Assembly (NCBI GenBank): GCA_016946835.1
Contig: JACVTC010000140.1
Coordinates: 267,501 to 320,000, forward strand
Origin: Neocallimastix lanati (nom. inval.)
Taxonomy: Eukaryota; Neocallimastigomycota; Neocallimastigomycetes; Neocallimastigales; Neocallimastigaceae
DNA: 52,500 nucleotides
Direction: 5' to 3'
Shown here: piece after piece, positions 1 through 15,629 of the stretch
How positions within the stretch are numbered: position 1 is the first letter of the stretch
Layout: each line of letters starts with the position of its first letter
The notes under the pieces: generated by a model
What the model saw: only the letters and a program-made list of their open reading frames with translations
Told to the model about the DNA's origin: nothing
The model's database searches: none
Position numbers and translations under genes: made by a program

Positions 1-94
1 ATAAGTAAAGAAAAAAGATAAAGTAAGGTAATAATGTATTTAAAAAAAAAAAAAAATAAAATAAAATTTGTTTTCTTTTTGAAATTTTTTCTTT

Positions 95-134
<40 letters not shown>

Positions 135-546
135 CTCTAATATGTATTAAATTTCCTTTTATTCATAAATAATATAGATATATATCATTTTATTATTGGT
201 TTATTTCTTTATTTTCTTCATTTTCATTATTTTATTTATTATTATTGTCATTATATTATAAAATTAAGTATATTAATTAAATAACAATAATAATGATAAT
301 CTAATAAAATAAATAAGAAAAAAAAATTTATAAAAATAAGATGTATAAATTATATATTGTACTAATAACAAATATATAATTAAAAAAAAAAAAAAAAATA
401 AATTATATATTTTTTATTTGGTTATATATATTTAATGCTTTATAAATATGGTATAATTAATAAATAATTATAAAAAGAAAAAAATAAAAAAAAAAAAAAA
501 GTTAAATTTTTTAGAATTAAATATTATATAAATATAAATTTATTCT

Positions 547-591
<45 letters not shown>

Positions 592-1043
592 CCTGTATAT
601 GTATGAGAAATCATTTGTAATATTTGTAATTTTTCTTTAACTTTAACGAAGTACTATATAACTAAGGAATAATTTTTTTTTAACATAATATTATATAAAT
701 TTTTTTTTTATTATTACTTTTCTCTTTTTTTTTTTCTTTTATTTTTTATTTTTTATTTTTTATTTTTTTTTTTGTGAATAATGAAATAAATTTTGATTGT
801 CAAAAATAAATTATATAATTATTATATATAATTTTAATTATAGAAAATAAATTATATAACTATTATATATATTTATGATAGTTTTTAAAAAATTTTAAAA
901 TATAATTACTTTAAAAGTAATTTTTTAAAATTTTGGGTTTAATTTTTAAGTTTGATTGTCTTTTTTTTTTTTTTTTTTTTTTTACTCTAATTTATTTATT
1001 GGTTGTTTCTTATTCTTATTATTTTTTTTTTTATTTAGTAATA

Positions 1044-1076
<33 letters not shown>

Positions 1077-1175
1077 TTTTGTTCTTTTAATAAAACTGTA
1101 AAAACCGTTATTCTTTTATTTTATTTTTAAATATATTATTAAAAATAATAATATATAATAAATTAAAAAAATAAT
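1..1175. other. AT-only 3' flank of the LRR gene, no gene seen
   Basis: This stretch is almost pure A and T. It has a 36-nt T run at 97-132, a 43-nt T run at 549-591 and further T runs near 961-983 and 1050-1080. The only open frame (933-1130, plus) encodes mostly Phe from T runs and has no protein character. It is the downstream flank of the minus-strand LRR gene, whose stop codon is at 1176-1178. I see no RNA gene or recognisable repeat family. Confidence 0.7.
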
Positions 1176-4175
1176 TTATTCCAACATTAAACGATCTAAA
1201 GCATCAATATACTTTTGGCGTTGCGTACTTGATAATTCTGGATTATCTATTTGTTTTTGTAAATACTCCATACGAAGTTGTCTTTCTTCTATACGACGCA
1301 TTTCTAATTGCATACGAATAGTCTCATCATTAGAGGCATCAATATATGGAGAATACATTTCAGAAAATACTTCTTCGTAATTTGGAGGTTGTTGTTCTTC
1401 AAATGATCCTGTTATATTATCTTGTGTATTATATTCTTGATAAACACCACTTTCTAACATCATTCGACGATATTCTTTATTGTCTTCATCACCATTTATT
1501 GATTCTAATTTAACTTGACTAAAATCATCGTCATCATCATCTAAATATATTTCTTCGGTAGGATTTTCACTATTTTCTAATGGAGTTGTATTACTGGTAT
1601 GTATTATATTTGAGTCATTTCCTTGGCTAATTTGGATGTTTTTTAAAGAGAGTGAGGATTGATTATAAGATAAGTTTGTATCTGAAATGTTATTAATTGG
1701 ATTATGAGAATCCTTTCTATTACTTTCATCTTCACTACTAGTAGATAGATTATAGGAATGTTCTTGATCGGTAAATGCATGATAATTAGTATTAATATTT
1801 AATGTGTTATGTTTATGAAATTTATTTGGGAGGGATTCGTTAGAAACCTTATTAGCTATATTTTGTATTGTACTGACAGTAATATTTGAAGAAACGACTG
1901 ATGGATTAACAGAATTTCTTTTATTTTCATTAAGATTTATTTCACCATGATCAGATGGCCATGGATTTTCACCACTATTATCACCACTATTTATAGCTAA
2001 TGGTGATGCATTCATACTATTTTGACTAGAAAATTTAGAAAGATGATATTGTTTTTGTCCATTAAAATCTGAAGGTAAACTATTACGATTCTTTTTATTT
2101 TTTGTCAAGATTGGGGTTGTACTATGAGCAGAACTGGATGAAAATGTTTCAGAATAATTGTTACCATTTGCAATACTTGTTGAACTTTTTTCAAATGGAT
2201 ATGGTATACTTTTTTTACTACTTGCAACATGCACTGTATTATGACTATAAATTACATTTTCATTTCCAGTGGATGATTTTCTTTTGGTATCACTGGCCTT
2301 TCTAAGATGGTTACTAACAGTTACACTTTTCAATCCAAATGGTGATACTGGATATGGAGTACTATAATGCTTAAAATGTTTGCTATCTATTGTTGGTGAA
2401 CTATTAATAGGAGTAGGAACAAGTTTTGGAGATCCATCAATTGAAATAGTTGTTAATCTTCTTTTACCAAGTCCAGCCTGAGGTGAATTTTGATTAACAA
2501 CTGAGTAACGGTTTAAACGAACTAAATTTGGACTACTCTGAGACTTAGAATAACCAGTAACATTACTTAATCTTTTTGCAGGAGTACCCATTGATGTTGT
2601 TGCAACTGTATACATATTTTCATTCATTATAGGGCTATTATTATTAGAGATAATAATATCACCTAAATCTTGTTCTGTTGATTCAATTACCGTACCAATC
2701 ATTCCTGGATTTGCTAAATGAACCTGACTTCTATTTAATGAATTAGTTGTATAAACACTACCTGGCTTAACAAAAGCGGCATTATTTATTGGTGATCTTC
2801 CTAGAGTTACTGTGTAATTTTTATTTATATTTTCATAGTTACTAGAACGACCACTTAGAGATTCATATTGACTAGATTCTTCAAAAGAGCTGGTTTGACT
2901 GCCATAAAGATCATTCTCATTTGGAACCAAAATATGTTGTGGTTGAGGGTTTGGTTGAGAGATATTTAATGATTGAATTTGAATGGAAGCATCAGGATCA
3001 TTAGTATTTATAGTATTTATATCTTCATAAGCAGATGTAAATATTACCTCACTACTATGACTTGGAATAGGTTTATCAATTACAACTGAATTTTTACTTC
3101 CTCTTTTCGAGCAAATTAATACTAAAATAATTATCAAAATTATAAGTAAAATTACAAATCCAATAGCAATCCATTTTCCTATATTACTACTTTTTGAATT
3201 TGGTTTGTTAGAAGAATCATCAGATCCTAATGAATTTGAATTATTATTATTCGGTGATGCATTGATTTCACCATTACAACTGACAGTATCACAAGTTTTT
3301 ATTTTATTTGTACAATGAGTTCTTGAATCATTAATACATAAAGAAGTTGAATCAAAATTGCAATCTTTTAAGGTATTTGACAATACTGGAATTTCACCAC
3401 ATAATTTACTATTACCAGAAACATTAAGAACTTGAATATTCTTCAATGAATGAAAAGAACTTGGTATTGATCCTTGTAAGTTATTATTTCTCAAATTAAT
3501 ATGTTGAAGATTTAAAACCTTACCAAGGGAATCAGGAATTTGCCCTTCTAATTTATTATCTGATAAATCAATAAATTGCAAGGTTGATATAGCTAATTCC
3601 TTTGGTATACTACCTGATATTTTATTTCCTTTGGCATAAAAAAATTGTAAATTAGAAACGCTTTCAATTGATGATGGAATAGGTCCAGAAAAACCACAAT
3701 TATTTATATTACTATTAAATTATAATTTAAGTATTTATAAAAAATATAGAAATAAATAAAAGAAATAAATATATATATTATCATTAATTATTATATATTT
3801 TATAATAAAAAATTTCTCAAACTTACATATATTGTAAAGAAGTTAAAGGCATCAATAATTCTATATTTCCTGAAAATCCTTTACTACTAAAATTACTATT
3901 TACAAAATAATTTTTATTTAACTTATTAATATTTGCATATTATTTTTGATAATTTATTATAAAAATAAAAATTATTACATTTGTACAATTCTGTTATCGA
4001 CACAACTAATGCCTTCATAAGAACAACATCCTGTTGAATTTGAGGGTGACCAAGTAATTTCTAAGCTATTTTGAGTCAAAATATCTTTTATTACCGAGCA
4101 ATCATCCGCTAATGCCAATGATGTTAATAAATTTAACAATATTAATTTTATATGTATAAATTTTTTAAAAATCAT
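1176..4175 (-). CDS. Leucine-rich repeat transmembrane protein, receptor-like, no kinase (3 exons)
   Basis: I reconstruct three exons: 4175-3979, 3895-3827 and 3711-1176, 933 aa in all. Intron 1 (3978-3896) and intron 2 (3826-3712) both begin GTAA and end in TAG, and both joins keep the LRR pattern unbroken. Residues 1-23 are a signal peptide ending ALA before DDC. An LRR N-cap with the GCC...ISC cysteine pattern follows (about 24-66), then about five plant-type LRRs (LxxNxLxGxIP) to about residue 190. A short Cys/Asn-rich segment precedes one membrane helix (about 269-290). The cytoplasmic tail of about 640 residues is Ser/Asn-rich and holds an acidic patch, a PPNY motif at about 864 and a charged, probably coiled-coil C-terminus. 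Plant-type LRRs usually bind peptides, glycans or proteins; the ligand here is unknown. No kinase or TIR domain is visible. The signal, N-cap and helix are direct reads; a receptor or adhesion role is inference. Confidence 0.85.
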
Positions 4176-7100
4176 TTTTGCAATTTTTATTTTGTTTTTA
4201 ATTTTTTATTTTTTTTTTAAATAATTTGATATTTATATTGATTTTTTATTTTTATTATTATTATTTATTTATAATTGATTAAAAAAAAGTTATAAATTGA
4301 TATGCGAATATATGTTTTACGATTGATTTTTCTTTAATTTTCTTTTTTCTCTCCCTTTTACTTTATAATTTTGTTTTTGATATAAAAAATATACAATTAA
4401 AAATTAAAAAATTATTATAAAAAAAAATGTTTAGCGCTTTTTTATTTTATAATGTATGTAAAAATATAAATATTTTTTAAATATTTTATATATTTTATAA
4501 TGTAAATATATTAATTACAAAATTGTTTTCACAATTTTTTGTTTTATTGTTATAATTATTATTATTATTTTCTTTTTTTAAAAAAATGTACTATAAATAT
4601 ATTATATTATTAATTCATTTAAATAATATCATTTAGTAAAACTAAATTCAAAATGTTTAATTATTTTTCAGATAATTAAATTTATACAAAAAAAGTATAT
4701 ATATAAATATATATTTTATACGATGTTTAATATTGTGATATTTATGAAAATATTTATATAATTTATTTTATTATTTTATTTTAAATTTAAGTATAACTAT
4801 TAAAAATATAAATATTTTTATTTATATTTTTTATAATTAAAAAAAATAAACTATATAGATTAAAAATAATAAAAATAACTTATTATATTGATAATTATTT
4901 TATTATTTTTTCTTTTTTTTCTTTTTTTTTTTTTTTTTTTAATTCTTTTATTTTTTATATATTATATAAAATAATTAGTTTCATGACTATCAATATAATT
5001 TTTTTTTTTTCGTTAAGAAAATTATTTTAATATTATAAAAAAAATAAATTACAAATAATAAAAAATAAAAAAATAAAAAAAAAAATAAAATAAAAAATAA
5101 TTTTTTTTTTTTTGTGTAATATAAATAAAAAATATTTATTTATATTAAAAAAAATTTTAATATTACCTATTATATCAATTTTAAATATTATTTTAAAATA
5201 TTTGATATTGTTTTTATTTTAATATTTAAAGTATATTTTGAATATCAAAATCGTTTGTTATATTTTTTTTTTTTTGGATAACTAATAATACAATTTTTAA
5301 TACTTTAGAAATTTTATTTCTTATTCTGAATAATTTTAATTTAAATATTTCTTAAAAATTAAACCTATTTGAAAAAATCGAAATTTTATAAATGTTATAA
5401 ATTTAAATTAAAACTACTTATTTATATTTAAAACATTCATTATTGAAATATATGTTATAAATTTAGTATAAATATAGATATATAATATACCTTTCTAATT
5501 TCCACCTATTACTAGTTTTCCAATTATTTTTTTTTATATTCTAAATTATTGTTGTTTTATTTTTTATTATTTTAATTCCTTTTCTTAAAAAAAAAGGAAA
5601 AAAAGGAAAAAAAAAAAAAAACTAAAATATATAATATTTTTTATATTTAATATATATTTATTTTATTTTCTTTTTTATTTTTATAATTATATATATATTA
5701 TTGATTAATCATATAAAAATTAAAAAATACTTACAAAGTCTTTTTTTATTTTTCTTTTTTAATAATTTCAATTTTCAACTTATTATATTTAATTATATTA
5801 TTTTTTTATTTATTAATTTGATGTTTGTATTTTCCATAATTTTATTATTTTTGTCCTAACTTTTTTATTTTATCTTATTTTAATTTATAAAGTTATATAT
5901 TTTTATTCCTTTATTTTGTATTTTTATTATACTTTTTTATAATATATATATTTAATGGTCAATGTCTTATTTCAATTAGAACTACTTTTCCTAATAATCA
6001 TAATTAGTTAAACTATAGTAGTTGTTTATTATTAATATACTTTTATTAGGTATAATAAAAATAATTATTTAAAAATAAATGATAAAAGAAATTTACATAT
6101 ATTATATTATATAAAAATATATGGTTAAATATATATATATATATATATATAATTTTTTTTTAAAAAAATAATATATATAAAAAAAAAAAAAAAAAAGAAA
6201 ATAAGAAAATGAGAAAAACCCTTAAAATATATATGAAAAAATATAATAATAGTAAAAAAATAATGAAAGGTAAAGAAAAATCAACATAAGTGGGGAATAA
6301 ATAAATTATAGAAAAAAGTTAACAATATCTACCTTTCATATATATATGATATTAACATTTCATGTGTATTTGAAATTTATTATTATTATCATTATTTGCT
6401 TTTAATTAAAAAAAAAAAAAATGCTTTTATTAAGTAAACTATATTAAATAAAATTTTGTACTTTAACAATATACGTTTATTAAATAATAATAATATTAAT
6501 AATAATACTAATAAACAAAAAAAATCATAATTAATAAATAGTGCTTCAATAAATGAATAAAAAAAAAAAAAAGAAAAATAATTAATAATAAAAATAATTA
6601 TACATATATAAAATATTGAAAAATATATACAATATAATTTATTAATTAAAAGTATTAAAAAAAAAATTGTAGATTTATTAAAATTAAAATTTAATAATAT
6701 TAAATAATACATAATTTTATAATTAATTTTATATTATTTAAAATTAAATATTTAATAGAACTAATAATATAATATATATATTAATAATATATGCGAATGT
6801 ATAAGAAGATCCATATGTTTCAATAAATTAATATAAAAGCTTTAAATTTATATTAATTTTAGTTTTATTATTTAATATAATTAAATATTAATATTTTTAT
6901 ATGTAAAATAATTGTGAAATGCAACTTTTAAAATATTAATATTATATTTGAATATTTGAATATGTAATAGAAAAGGACCTTGTTTGTATATTATTTTTCA
7001 TTATATCTTATTTAATATTTGAATATAATAAATATTATTTAATTAAATATTAACATTTTGTATATTTAATTTCAATAAAAATTCAAAAACTAAAAAAGTG

Positions 7101-10100
7101 TTTTAAAGTAAAAAATGAAATAATGTTAATATAAGAATTTATTATGTTATTTAAATTTTATTTTAAATTAATGTAGTAAATTAACTTTTAAGAATTCCAG
7201 AAAAATCATAATAAATATTATTAATAAAGTATTTTAACATTTGAGAATTATAAAAAGTATTAATAATAATAATTTTAATAATAATAATAGTGGTAGTAGT
7301 ATTAATAATAAATAAAAAATAAGTCTTAAAGAATATTAATATATTTTAAATTTATTATTTAATTCTATCATATTAATTATTTTATAGCATTATTATTCAT
7401 ATATAGTACATCATATTTTGTATATTTTCTTTGATATTTTATTGAAAATTGTATTTAAAAAATTTTATAAGCCAATTTATGCAATAATATTATTATTATC
7501 ATCGTCATTATTAAAAATACAATCTTATTATTATGATAATTATTATTATTATTATTTACTATTATTTTATATTAGTATTTTTGTATTAATATTAAATCTA
7601 TTATTTATTATTATTATTTATTTATTATTAATATTTATTTATTATTATTATATTATTTATTAATAAGATTATTATTTTATTATTTTTATTATTTTATTAT
7701 TATTAATTTATTTATTATTATTATTTTATTATTATATTATTATTAGTTGTTATTATTTATTTGTTTTATTATTATAATTATTATTATTATTATAAAAAAA
7801 AAAGACAAAGGATTTTAATTAAAAAATTAAGTATTATTTTTTAAATACTTTTCACAACTTTTGATTCGTACTAAATAAGAAAAAAAAAACATTTAATTTT
7901 TTATATTTTTTTGAAATTTAATTTAATAAAAAAATTTTATATAATTTAATTTATTTAATTAATAAAGTTTATACTTAATTAATAAGAGAATATCTTAATA
8001 ATAATAATGGTTTCAAAAGAAAAATTTAATAGTAAATTAAATAAGTCCAAGTATATTAAATTTATCTAAATCTTCGAAATTATATATTTAAATTTTTAGA
8101 AAAAAAAGATTTTATATTTATTTAAATCATATATTATTGGTTTAAATATTGCTATTACCATATAGTTCTATTTTTTTTAATATATTTTGTTTGAAGTTTA
8201 TATACAAAAAAGGACAAATTAAAAATATTAATTTATCTTTTTTTTTTATAAATAAATTAAGCTTTCTATTGTATATTTAAACTTATTTATATTAATTATT
8301 ATTTAATAGAGTATTTTTTAATTTAATATTTAAAATTATTTAAATAACTACATGTAATTGTATTCTATCTCTTCAAATAAAACTCTATTTTTAATTTCTT
8401 AAAATATAAAAAAAAAAAATAATTATTAGTATAGATCATTAATAATTTTTAAATATTTTAATTTAAATAATAATAATTTTGAAATTTGTACAACATTAAG
8501 TAATTATAATATATAATATATAATATATAATATATTATATTTAATTATTCTATATAAATATTCATATTAAAAATAAGTGGAACTTAATTTTATTATAAAA
8601 TATATATAAAATTTTACCAGATATTATATATTTATATTACAGAATATATTATATGTAAATATCTTTTAAAATTAATATATGAAATATTCAATTGTAATAT
8701 ATTACATATTAAAATAAATAAAAAAAATATAAAATAAATAAAAAAAAATTTATATAAAGATCCAATTGATTTTTTTTCTCTAAAGCTATGTAAATATAAA
8801 TAACAATCCACCTACCACCAATATTTTATTTTTTCTATTAAACACTAAAAAAAAAAGGAAATTTAAATACAAAGATTTTTATGAATTAATATAGAATTCA
8901 TAAATCATATTCTTTCGTTAACTTCTTAATAAAATATTTATATTATTATTTAGGTAAATTATTATTATTATATAACTTTATATAATATTATTATAATTAA
9001 TACTATTAACATCTATAATTTATTGCTAATTTTTAAAAAATATATAAGAATTATTGTTTTTATTTTGTATTATAATATTATTACATTGTTATTATATAAA
9101 AAATTTTTTAATTAATGTTAATATATTTATTATTATTATTTTATTAATGTTTTTAATAAATAAATAAATAGTTTTTTATAATATAAATTGATTTCTCTTT
9201 TTGAAATTATTTAATTAAATCAAAAAGTAACCATGGTATTTTATAAATTTATATTTTATAATATAAATTATTTAATTTAATAATTAATTATAATATATTT
9301 TCCAATCAATTATAAAAATAAATATAATTTTTAATTTTGTACAAATTTGTAAATTTCATTATTTATTTAAATATTTTAGTTATTTTAATTTAAATATACT
9401 ATTTTTATTGATATGAAGTCAACATGAATGATATTAATAGTAATAGAAGTAATAATACAGTTATTGTGATATTATAATTATTATTTTCATTATGTATTCT
9501 AATAAATTTTTTTCTATTTTAATTATACAATTAAAATTATTTTTCTCATAAATTTTAGGTTTCCTTTTTATTAAATATAAAGATAAATATAAAAAAAAAA
9601 TAATAATAAAATCAATTTAATAATAATTTTAATATGCTATTTTTTAAATGCATTTTAATTCCTATTAAAATTTATAGAAATTTTCAATTATTATTTAATA
9701 GATTATATTAAGAAATTTATAATATACTTTTATTTATATAATAATAATAATAAAACACTTTATTTTATAAAGAAAAACAAAATATATTTTTAATTTATTA
9801 TACATATAGGATATAAGGTTGTTTAACCTTTATACATTTATATTAGTTTATTATATGAGAATTTTAATTATTGATATTTATTAAAAATTATAATTTACAA
9901 TATACTTTTTTATTATTGTATTTATTACATGTCTTTAATTTTTTAATTATTAATGAAATGATTTAAATTTATAATTTATAATAAATATATACTCCTTTAG
10001 GTAATAACTTTTATGAGAAAATTTATATTATTTTCTTATTTAAATTTTTTTTTTATTTTCACTTGCTTATAACTCTCTTTGTTATTTTACAAATTCAAAA

Positions 10101-12681
10101 ATTCTTAAAGGATTACTTTTACCTTCTTTGCAATAACCAATGTAATAAAGATATTCATATTTAAAATAAGAAATAGTAAATATTATATGAAATTTTAAAT
10201 TATATATATATAACAAAATTAATATTTTGTTATTTGCATATAATAACATAGTAGAAATCTTTTCAATATAATAATTATATAGATATAATAAAATACAGAA
10301 TAGAATAAATATAATTATTTTTATATTTAATATTTTTTCATAATATCAGCCACAATTATAACTTTATTCATAATTTTTCTTACATAAATATTTTAAAGTA
10401 TCTATGATATATTATTTAGTAAATTATATATACATATTTTCTTTAGATTTAAATAATTTTAATATAATTAAATAATAAAATAATAATTATGATATAGCCG
10501 TAATAAAATATTCTTAATATAATAAAATTAATATTAATTATTAATTTTTATAATTAAAATTTTAATATTTTATTTATTCAATATATAACTTTATTTTTTA
10601 AAGTTTTCTTTAATTGTACTCGCCTTTCTAACACTATTTCATTTTAATTTATTTTGTATTGCCAATATGTTTTATTTTATATTAAAATCATTATTTAAAA
10701 AAATGTACCATTTCTATTGGGAGGAGTTAATATATATCCTTGATATATTTATTTATTTATTATTTATTTATTATTTATTAATTTAATAATTCAAACTATC
10801 ATTCCGAAAAAAAATAAAAAATTTAATTTATAAAATTATATATTAAAATTTAATAAAATAATAATATTAAAAAAATATTTTATTATAAAATATATAATGC
10901 AATATAAATTATTAAAAATTTAATCAATAAACTTAATTACTAAATAAAAAATTATATATATATAATCTTTTTTTTTTTTATTTAATTTAATTATTTATTT
11001 TTATTTACTTTATTAGCCACAATGGCTTATAAATATATATATTTACTTTTAGCTAAAAAAAAAATTTAAATAATATTTTTCAAATATTAAAAACTAAAAA
11101 ACAAATAAATTTTTATTATTATAAAATTTAATTAAATAATAAATATTTATTTATATTTATATTTATATTTTTATTTATTTTTTTTTTATTATATAGTAAA
11201 TTAAACAAATTTTTTCTTTTTTATTTTTTTTAGAGTTTTTAATAAATGAGTAATAAATGTATACATAAGAAACACAAAAAAATTGCATTATTGATATGTC
11301 TTTTATAAAAAAAAAAAAAAAAAAAAAAAAAGATATTCTATTGTATATAATATGTTATATTACTTACAATAGGATATATATATTATATGATTAAAATATT
11401 AAATATGGATACAAGTTAATACTAATAAAATATTTATATATATATAAACTTTATCATATAAATAAATTATTTAAATTTTCATATTTTTATTTTATCTATA
11501 GTTACTCCAACATATTTTTGGTTATTGCTCAACGATATATATGAAATTTATACAAAATTATAAATTTTAAAAGAATCTCCCAAAAAAAAAAAAAAAAAAA
11601 AAAAAATTATATATATATATGTATATATACTTTGTTATGCCAACTTTATTTTAATTGTGTTTATTTATTTATTTAAAATTAATTATTATCACATAACAAA
11701 TATATAATAAATAATATTTGTAAATTATATAAATTTATTTGAAAATAATATTATTAAATATACTTTCCTGAAATTATCTTTTACTATGATTTTTTCAATA
11801 AAATTTTAACTCAAATAATAAAAAAAAGAAATTCTCTTTTTAATATAATATTAGATATAATTTATTTTTATAATACTTTTAAACTAAATATCTTGATTAG
11901 AAGTAATAAATTAATAATTCATGGTCTAATGATAAATAGATTTTATTTATAAAGAGATTAAATACCTATTAATTTAAATCGATTTAAATAATAAATAAAT
12001 TATCATCATTAAAAATGGCTTTAATGACAGTAATATAAATTATCATTAATCTAAAAAAAAAAAAAAAAAAAAAAAATATTATTTAAATAAATTCATTTTA
12101 AATATTTAATTATAATACGTTTTATAGAACTATTATTATAGTTTTATTAGTCATTTGGATATCTTTTTAAACTATGTAATTACTTTTGTAATAACATAAA
12201 TACTAATTCTTTATTGGATCATTTTAGTTATAATTAAAATATAAATAAAAATATATTAACGTCTTTCATATTATAATTTTCATTATCAATAATTTTTATT
12301 AAAATTATTATTGTTAAGTTGCTATGATAATGATATATAATATATAAACAAAATTTTGTTTTTATTAAATATTAATAATTATTTAATATTGCTAAAATTT
12401 GGAAAAAAATTGGAATGTTTATTAAATAATAATCAATATTTAATTAAAAAATAAAATAATAAAATAAAATAAAATAAAATAGAAAATTCTTATTATTATA
12501 TTTTCATATTATTGCTATCATTATTATAATTATTATTATTCATTATTATTACTGCTGTTATTATTGTTATTAAAAAAATTTTTTTTTATTTTTTTTTAAA
12601 TTTTTCTTTCAAAAATACATATTTTTTGATGATAGAAAGGAATTTCTTTAATTTATATTAATCATTCCCTTTTAACTCTAT

Positions 12682-12717
<36 letters not shown>

Positions 12718-12837
12718 ATCAGGTTTATAAAAACAAATTTTTTAAAAAAAAAAATCATTTAAAGTATAATTATTAAAAATCAAAATAATTATATAATCAG
12801 TGATTAAAAGAAAAAAATTATTCTATAATACTAAACA

Positions 12838-12871
<34 letters not shown>

Positions 12872-12967
12872 CATAATGTTCTGTATATTTAATTTATTAA
12901 ATATAATAGAACTACAAAAAAAGTTGATTTCAATATGTCTTAATATTTTGTTAAATTTTACTAAATC

Positions 12968-13018
<51 letters not shown>

Positions 13019-14269
13019 ATTATTATTATTTTTTTTTTTTTTTTAATAAAATATATATTTTATATATTCGAAACTTAGTATTAATATATATTAGTAAAGA
13101 TTTTGAAAAGGAATATTAATAGTAAATAATTTATATATAATTATTACAAACATTTTTAATAATTATTAATCTATTATTGATATTAAATGTTAAATAATAA
13201 GAAACAATTAATAATCAATAATAATTATTATGGTAATAGTTTTGTTTTATAATTTTTTGTATATGAGTGTAGAATATAAATGTATATAATAAATATAAAT
13301 ATTAATTAATATTAATAATTAATAAGTAAAAATCTTGTGTAATTATTATTAATATTCTTAATGATTATGAATATTATATTTAGATAATTATAATAAATAA
13401 AATTAAAAAGATTAAATAACATTAATAACTAATAACTAATACCTATAATAAGTAAATTCAAAAATAATAAAGGATATAATTCTTTTCTAAGTAAAAATTT
13501 AAAATTCTTTGAATGAATTTTTTTCCCCTTAGAAATAATATATATATAACTAATTATTTATAATCACTGCATATATTTATATATTTTTAATATTGATTTT
13601 ATTAGCATTTTTCTTTCTTTCTATTATTATTAGCATTCATTAAAATATTATTATCATACTTAAAACTAGAAAACTATATCTTTTATACTAGAAATAAGTT
13701 ATTTTAAAAAAATTAATAATGATAAGGTCACCTTTTCAGTGATAAAATTCAAAGTTTTATGAAAAGTGTTTATTTATAACGTTTTATTTCATTTTATTTT
13801 ATTCAATCTGTACTAAATTATTATTCTATTCTATTATTTTATTTTATTTTTTATTTTTTAATCTATTTTATTTTATTTTTATATATATTTTTTTATAATT
13901 TTTTTTTAATTATAAATAATATAATGTATAAACATATAAAAAACGTAAGATAATTATTATCATTATTATATTATAAATTCAATTTTTTTTTTTTTTTTTT
14001 AAAAAAATATATATTTATTTATTAAAATAATTTTTTATATGAATTTCATTTAATTTTATTTTTCTAAATTTTCTATTTTTAATTGTTGATTCAGTTGAAT
14101 GTATTAATTCAAACAAATACAATTAATAAATTTCATATTCAAAACTTTCACAAATAGTATTCAATTTTGAAATTATTCCTTGATTCTGAAGAATTATGGT
14201 GACTATATATTAAAGAATATTAAAGATATAAACACTAATAAAAAAATACTTAAAATATGATAATATTGA
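4176..14269. other. 10-kb AT desert, no supported gene
   Basis: The sequence is almost wholly A/T with ATT/TAA trinucleotide tracts (for example 7260-7790), TA dinucleotide runs (6130-6150, 12841-12865) and long A runs (11311-11331, 11582-11605, 12688-12716, 12969-13017 with 49 A). The open frames at 6392-6712 and 7418-7663 encode only Ile/Leu/Phe/Tyr/Lys/Asn strings from these tracts. At 13799-13814 there is one isolated copy of the TTATTCAATCTGTACT motif that forms the 60-bp arrays near 24-25.5 kb. I see no tRNA, rRNA or transposon protein. Confidence 0.6.
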
Positions 14270-15117
14270 ACAGCCTCGAAGAATATAAAAAAAAGTCTAT
14301 TACATTATTACTCAAGTTTATATTTAATGATAAATGAATTAAAAGAAAGTTTTTCAAAAACATGCCCAAACAGACTATTTGAAATTGAAAATGAAAATAA
14401 AGAAATTAGAAATTGAAAACGATGACTTTAAGCTTTGTTTAGATAATCTTAACTCATTATTTATAGAATATAATAATGAGGCAAAATTTCAAGAAATAAA
14501 TCAGAACTGAGTGAAGAAACAAAAATTTTATTTTCTTTAGAGGAATTAAATATAGTAGGAATTGCATTATTCTTTTTCATTACGAAATGCTGAAAATATA
14601 TTTTAAGAGTTTAAAAGAAGACAAAACAAAACAAAGTACCACAATCAAGAAAAGCAAAAGTATTAAAAGAGTAGATATCAAGAAACTAAATCAACACAAA
14701 AATCAAATTAAAAGAGTCTGAAATGGGAAACTTCAATATAATTACAATAAAGAAACAAAATTCCAACGAATACTGGGCATACTACTGAAAACTAGGGTTT
14801 TTCAACCTTTTAAATTCACCAAGGAATAATAATAAAGGAGAAAAAAATAATAATAATAATAATAATAAAAAATTAAGAAATAAAAATAAAGATAAAAGAA
14901 CATCTGTAAGTAGGAGAGGTAGTAAAAGAAACTTTAAATCTTATAACATTAATTATGAAGAACAAGGTAATTCAGATTCATATTCAGATCCATCATTCGA
15001 TTTATGTTTCAATATAACAACTAATATTATAGAATATAACTATAATATCAATTCAATAACTCCGAAGAACATAAAGGTAAATAAAGTAAAGGCCCGAAAT
15101 CTTAAAAGAAGAAAATA

Positions 15118-15400
15118 ATGATAAGAAAGATAGCAATAAAGAGTTACGGATCATTGATAGTGGAACAGGAATCAACTTATCCAAAAATAGATAAACACTA
15201 TCAGACAGTGAAGAAGTTTCTAATAGAAGGATCTCATACTCAAATGGGCAATCCGTTAGAATTTACTAAAAGAGTAGGTACAAAGAAATATATAAAAATA
15301 ATAATTTTTTTTTATTGGAAAAGTGGTTTATGCTCCAACCATTCAAAATTATTTAATTTCCACTCATTAATTACCTTTGTAAAAAGGGCTTTAAATTAGA
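15118..15400 (+). pseudogene. Remnant of copia protease
   Basis: Reading the frame that covers 15147-15195 gives a stretch starting LRIIDSGTGINLSKN. DSGT is the catalytic aspartyl-protease signature placed just downstream of gag in copia polyproteins. The long open frame starting at ATG 15118 is offset from this frame and is therefore a shadow. Stops follow soon after, so no intact protease can be made. It lies directly upstream of the integrase remnant. Confidence 0.65.
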
Positions 15401-15629
15401 AATGGAAATGTGTAACAGCAAAGAAAACCTCCAGTTATTTAAAAATTACTACTATCTCTACAAATGATGAAAACCTTTGTAATTTAAATACAAACCCAAC
15501 AAAAGATATAAAGTTTAATATAAATAAAAAATAATTTATAATTATGACATGCTAGATTAAGTCATTTTTACAATCAAAATCTTTATAAAATTTTATTAAA
15601 AACAATAATATTAATGAAAAAAAAAGTAA

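Noticed and set aside
10716-10730. SINE fragment (GGGAGGAGTTAAT match)
   Set aside because: Only 13 bp match the SINE body and the flanks do not align; probably chance.
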